From contig SVMQ01000094.1 in assembly GCA_015067375.1 (NCBI GenBank), positions 1 to 7,884 of the forward strand: a stretch of DNA of 7,884 bases. The letters run 5' to 3'. A program made the position numbers and the translations under genes. Below the pieces are notes generated by a model. It worked only from the letters and a program-made list of their open reading frames with translations, was not told the origin of the DNA and did not search any database. The DNA comes from Oscillospiraceae bacterium (lineage in GTDB: Bacteria; Bacillota; Clostridia; Oscillospirales; Ruminococcaceae). Position 1 is the first letter of the stretch; every line of letters starts with the position of its first letter. This document shows, one piece after another, positions 6,334 to 7,884 of the stretch.

Positions 6334-7287
6334 ATGTGTACCAGTATCTCAATGAACAAAGGCGGCTTCTGCTTCGGCAGAAACATGGATATCGAATTTC
6401 ACCTCGGCGCGGATGTAGTGCTGTCGCCGCGGAGGTATGCATTTCACTTCAAGAACGGCATCACCGGCACGCTGCATCATGCGATACTCGGAATGGCGGT
6501 CGTGCGCGATGGCGTACCTCTGTATGCCGACGCCGTCAACGAGTACGGTCTGTGCATGGCAGGACTGAGCTTCCCCGACTGCGTTTACGCGAAGCAAGCC
6601 GACGACGGCAACACTGCAATTGCTCCGTTTGAGCTGATACCGTGGGTACTTGGCAGCTGTCGCACGCTGACAGAAGCGAGAGCGCTGCTGCGCACCACGT
6701 CGATAGTGGATATACCTTTCAATGCATCCGTACCGAATACTCCGCTGCACTGGCATATAGCTCATGACGAGCTCAATGAGAGCGGCGCACTGGTCGTTGA
6801 GTGTACTGCTGACGGTCTGCAGCTGCATGACGACCCTGTAGGCATCATGACGAACAGCCCGCCCCTGCCCTTTCATCTTACCAACCTGAAGCAATATGTG
6901 CATCTGAGTGCGCAATACCCTGCTGTATCACATAACGAGTCTGCACCGTTCGGACGCGGCTTTGGCGCAATAGGACTTCCGGGGGACTTCTCGCCTACCT
7001 CGCGGTTCGTGCGCGCCGCGTTCCTGCTGCAGAACTCCCCCATCGAACAGGACGAACGCCGCCGCACCGCACAGATGCTGCATATACTCGGCAATGTTGC
7101 AATGCCGCTGGGAAGCGTCTATACCGCCGACGGACGTGCAGAGTATACCGCTTATTCCTGCTGCATCAGCGGCACGAAATATCTCTACCGCACCTATTTC
7201 GACAACTCCTTGCACGAAGTGGATATCCGCAGCTGTGACAACGACAGTAATGAGCTGCGTATCTTCCCTTGCCACGATGCATTTTAG
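6334..7287 (+). CDS. Choloylglycine hydrolase family protein (bile salt hydrolase / linear amide C-N hydrolase)
   Basis: This 317-residue Ntn-hydrolase starts at ATG 6334, 6 bases after AAAGGAG (6321-6327). This start makes residue 2 a cysteine, the catalytic nucleophile exposed by removal of Met. The other conserved active-site residues are present: Arg16 and Asp19 in GRNMD, Asn69 in VNEYGLCMAGL, Asn174 in MTNSPP and Arg224 in PGDFSPTSRFVRAAF. Asn at the NEYG position matches bile salt hydrolases more than penicillin V acylases, which usually carry Tyr there. The length agrees with the family (about 315-340). Such enzymes deconjugate glycine- or taurine-bile acids in the cytoplasm; other amide substrates such as acyl-homoserine lactones are possible. 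The loop before PGDFS reads F-G-R-G-F-G (206-211). No signal peptide is seen. It is transcribed divergently from the pentapeptide gene and no terminator hairpin follows it. Confidence 0.9.
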   Translation: MCTSISMNKGGFCFGRNMDIEFHLGADVVLSPRRYAFHFKNGITGTLHHAILGMAVVRDGVPLYADAVNEYGLCMAGLSFPDCVYAKQADDGNTAIAPFELIPWVLGSCRTLTEARALLRTTSIVDIPFNASVPNTPLHWHIAHDELNESGALVVECTADGLQLHDDPVGIMTNSPPLPFHLTNLKQYVHLSAQYPAVSHNESAPFGRGFGAIGLPGDFSPTSRFVRAAFLLQNSPIEQDERRRTAQMLHILGNVAMPLGSVYTADGRAEYTAYSCCISGTKYLYRTYFDNSLHEVDIRSCDNDSNELRIFPCHDAF

Positions 7288-7317
7288 ACTTTATTTTCAC
7301 AAAAATCCAAAAAACCC

Positions 7318-7346
7318 TTGACAAAAAGGAAAATTCATGATATACT
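7318..7346 (+). promoter_or_regulatory. Near-consensus promoter for the tRNA-Ser gene
   Basis: TTGACA (7318-7323) is a perfect -35, the spacer is 17 bases, and TATACT (7341-7346) is a five-of-six -10 preceded by TG at 7338-7339 (extended -10). Predicted start is near 7353. This strength suits a stable-RNA gene, and the tRNA is the next gene on this strand. Confidence 0.85.
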
Positions 7347-7352
7347 ATTACT

Positions 7353-7477
7353 TGCTTAGTTTAAAGCGCTTATTTTATTTTATAGAATAAGGATATTCGC
7401 TCCGATATTCATCCTCGCTGACTATGGCTCAGCGCTTTGCAAGGTCGGGCGAAACTCAAATCATTTCTGCGGCATTT
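7353..7477 (+). other. Leader of about 125 bases before the tRNA
   Basis: This is the transcribed but non-coding stretch between the predicted start and the mature tRNA 5' end, to be removed by RNase P. The first 40 bases are AT-rich. One short hairpin is visible: CGCTGA (7416-7421) pairs with TCAGCG (7429-7434) around a seven-base loop. No T-box motif, known riboswitch motif or small ORF with a ribosome site was found. Confidence 0.5.
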
Positions 7478-7567
7478 GGAGAATTACCCAAGTGGTGAAG
7501 GGGCTCCCCTGCTAAGGGAGTAGGTCGGGCAACCGGCGCGAGGGTTCGAATCCCTTGTTCTCCGCCA
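7478..7567 (+). tRNA. tRNA-Ser (anticodon GCT), CCA encoded
   Basis: The acceptor GGAGAAT (7478-7484) pairs with GTTCTCC (7557-7563), with discriminator G7564 and CCA at 7565-7567. The anticodon stem CTCCC/GGGAG (7504-7508 / 7516-7520) carries loop CTGCTAA with anticodon GCT at 7511-7513, which reads AGC and AGU codons. A long variable arm (7521-7539; GTCGG pairs with CCGGC) is the class II feature of serine tRNAs. The T arm is GAGGG-TTCGAAT-CCCTT (7540-7556). All elements are intact. Confidence 0.97.
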
Positions 7568-7605
7568 ATAAAAAAGGACTGCTTTTGGCAGTCCTTTTTT
7601 ATTGG
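7565..7605 (+). terminator. Intrinsic terminator of the tRNA-Ser gene
   Basis: An 18-bp perfect inverted repeat runs from 7565-7582 (CCAATAAAAAAGGACTGC) to 7588-7605 with a five-base TTTTG loop. The core GGACTGC/GCAGTCC is followed by six T residues. The matching A-tract on the left makes it potentially bidirectional. The left arm includes the tRNA's CCA. Confidence 0.9.
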
Positions 7606-7638
7606 CACCAAACGCTCGGCTTGAAATGCCCTTAAGGC
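7581..7638 (+). repeat. Direct repeat, copy 1 (terminator arm plus adjacent block)
   Basis: The 25 bases at 7581-7605 are identical to 7798-7822. The 29 bases at 7610-7638 match 7849-7877 with one difference (G7619 versus A7858). In this copy the two blocks are 4 bases apart. The second block ends in the palindromic CCTTAAGG. Confidence 0.85.
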
Positions 7639-7797
7639 TGTGTTGACGCCGTCTGCTACGCAAGCCTGCGTCAACCTTGCAATCTTTCGTTCGTTGTCGG
7701 AGCAACAACGATTTTGCTTCGCAAAACCCGAAAAATTGCCGCGTATCAAAATGCTTCGCAAAAACCGCTCGCGTTCGTCCGCTGCTGCTCTTGAATT
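7639..7797. other. Non-coding spacer with short hairpins between the direct repeats
   Basis: No credible gene lies here. Three small inverted repeats are visible: GTTGACGC (7642-7649) with GCGTCAAC (7668-7675); TCGTTGT (7691-7697) with ACAACGA (7705-7711); and TTTTGC (7712-7717) with GCAAAA (7721-7726). Apparent minus-strand reading frames here have no ribosome site and run through the tRNA. Confidence 0.5.
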
Positions 7798-7877
7798 GCT
7801 TTTGGCAGTCCTTTTTTATTGGACGCATTATGCCTGCGGCAAAACGCTAAACGCTCGACTTGAAATGCCCTTAAGGC
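7798..7877 (+). repeat. Direct repeat, copy 2, with 26-base separation of its two blocks
   Basis: It repeats the terminator right arm and T-tract (7798-7822) and the second block (7849-7877), but 26 bases lie between them instead of 4. The left arm of the terminator hairpin is missing, so this copy cannot form the same stem. The unit may continue past the window end. Confidence 0.85.
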
Positions 7878-7884
7878 AATTTCA

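Noticed and set aside
5847..6632. Plus-strand frame of 261 codons
   Set aside because: It runs opposite the pentapeptide gene and into the hydrolase in another frame. It lacks an SD and is Cys/Arg-rich without any recognisable domain.
7456..7828. Two overlapping minus-strand frames (101 and 114 codons) across the tRNA and its flanks
   Set aside because: They read antisense through tRNA-Ser and its terminator, giving the RTRDSNPRAGCPTYSLSRGAPSPLG-type translation often mis-annotated from tRNA loci. They have no ribosome site.
7478..7884. Possible integrase attachment site at the tRNA-Ser 3' end
   Set aside because: The direct repeats begin after the tRNA and do not duplicate its 3' end, and no integrase or phage gene is in view.

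Overview
The window looks like chromosomal DNA of a gut or rumen Firmicute, most likely a Ruminococcus-like member of the Clostridia. This rests on strong AAGGAG-type ribosome sites, moderate base composition, a DUF421/DUF4363 gene pair typical of Clostridia, and a bile-salt-hydrolase-type enzyme that fits an intestinal habitat. The genus is an inference; no rRNA or marker gene is present.

Region 1 (1-4500) reads as one plus-strand operon. It starts with the C-terminal part of an ABC-transporter extracellular solute-binding protein, followed 18 bases later by two paralogous membrane proteins separated by a single base. Both paralogues have the order four-cysteine zinc ribbon, acidic or proline-rich linker, one membrane helix, TPR-like helices, a shared block of about 54 residues ending in CGNKGGT, and a leucine-rich-repeat domain. 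The predicted topology puts the zinc ribbon in the cytoplasm and the TPR and LRR parts outside. A GC-rich hairpin at 4466-4492 closes the unit.

Region 2 (4536-5633) is a two-gene unit: a DUF421 (YetF-type) membrane protein and a small DUF4363 membrane-anchored protein that overlaps it by ATGA. A perfect 13-bp inverted repeat has the DUF421 Shine-Dalgarno in its loop and the GTG start in its right arm, which suggests translational control.

Region 3 (5640-7287) holds a pentapeptide-repeat protein on the minus strand, ending only 6 bases from the DUF4363 stop. Divergent from it is a choloylglycine-hydrolase-family enzyme with a full set of the known catalytic residues. The 82-bp space between them contains a good minus-strand promoter and a 14-bp palindrome over the pentapeptide gene's start codon.

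Region 4 (7288-7884) has no protein gene. A near-consensus promoter drives a tRNA-Ser(GCU) behind a leader of about 125 bases. An 18-bp perfect inverted repeat serves as terminator and includes the encoded CCA. Beyond it lies non-coding DNA with two direct-repeat blocks and several short hairpins.

The most unusual items are the paired zinc-ribbon/TPR/LRR proteins beside a solute-binding protein, and the hairpin over the DUF421 start.
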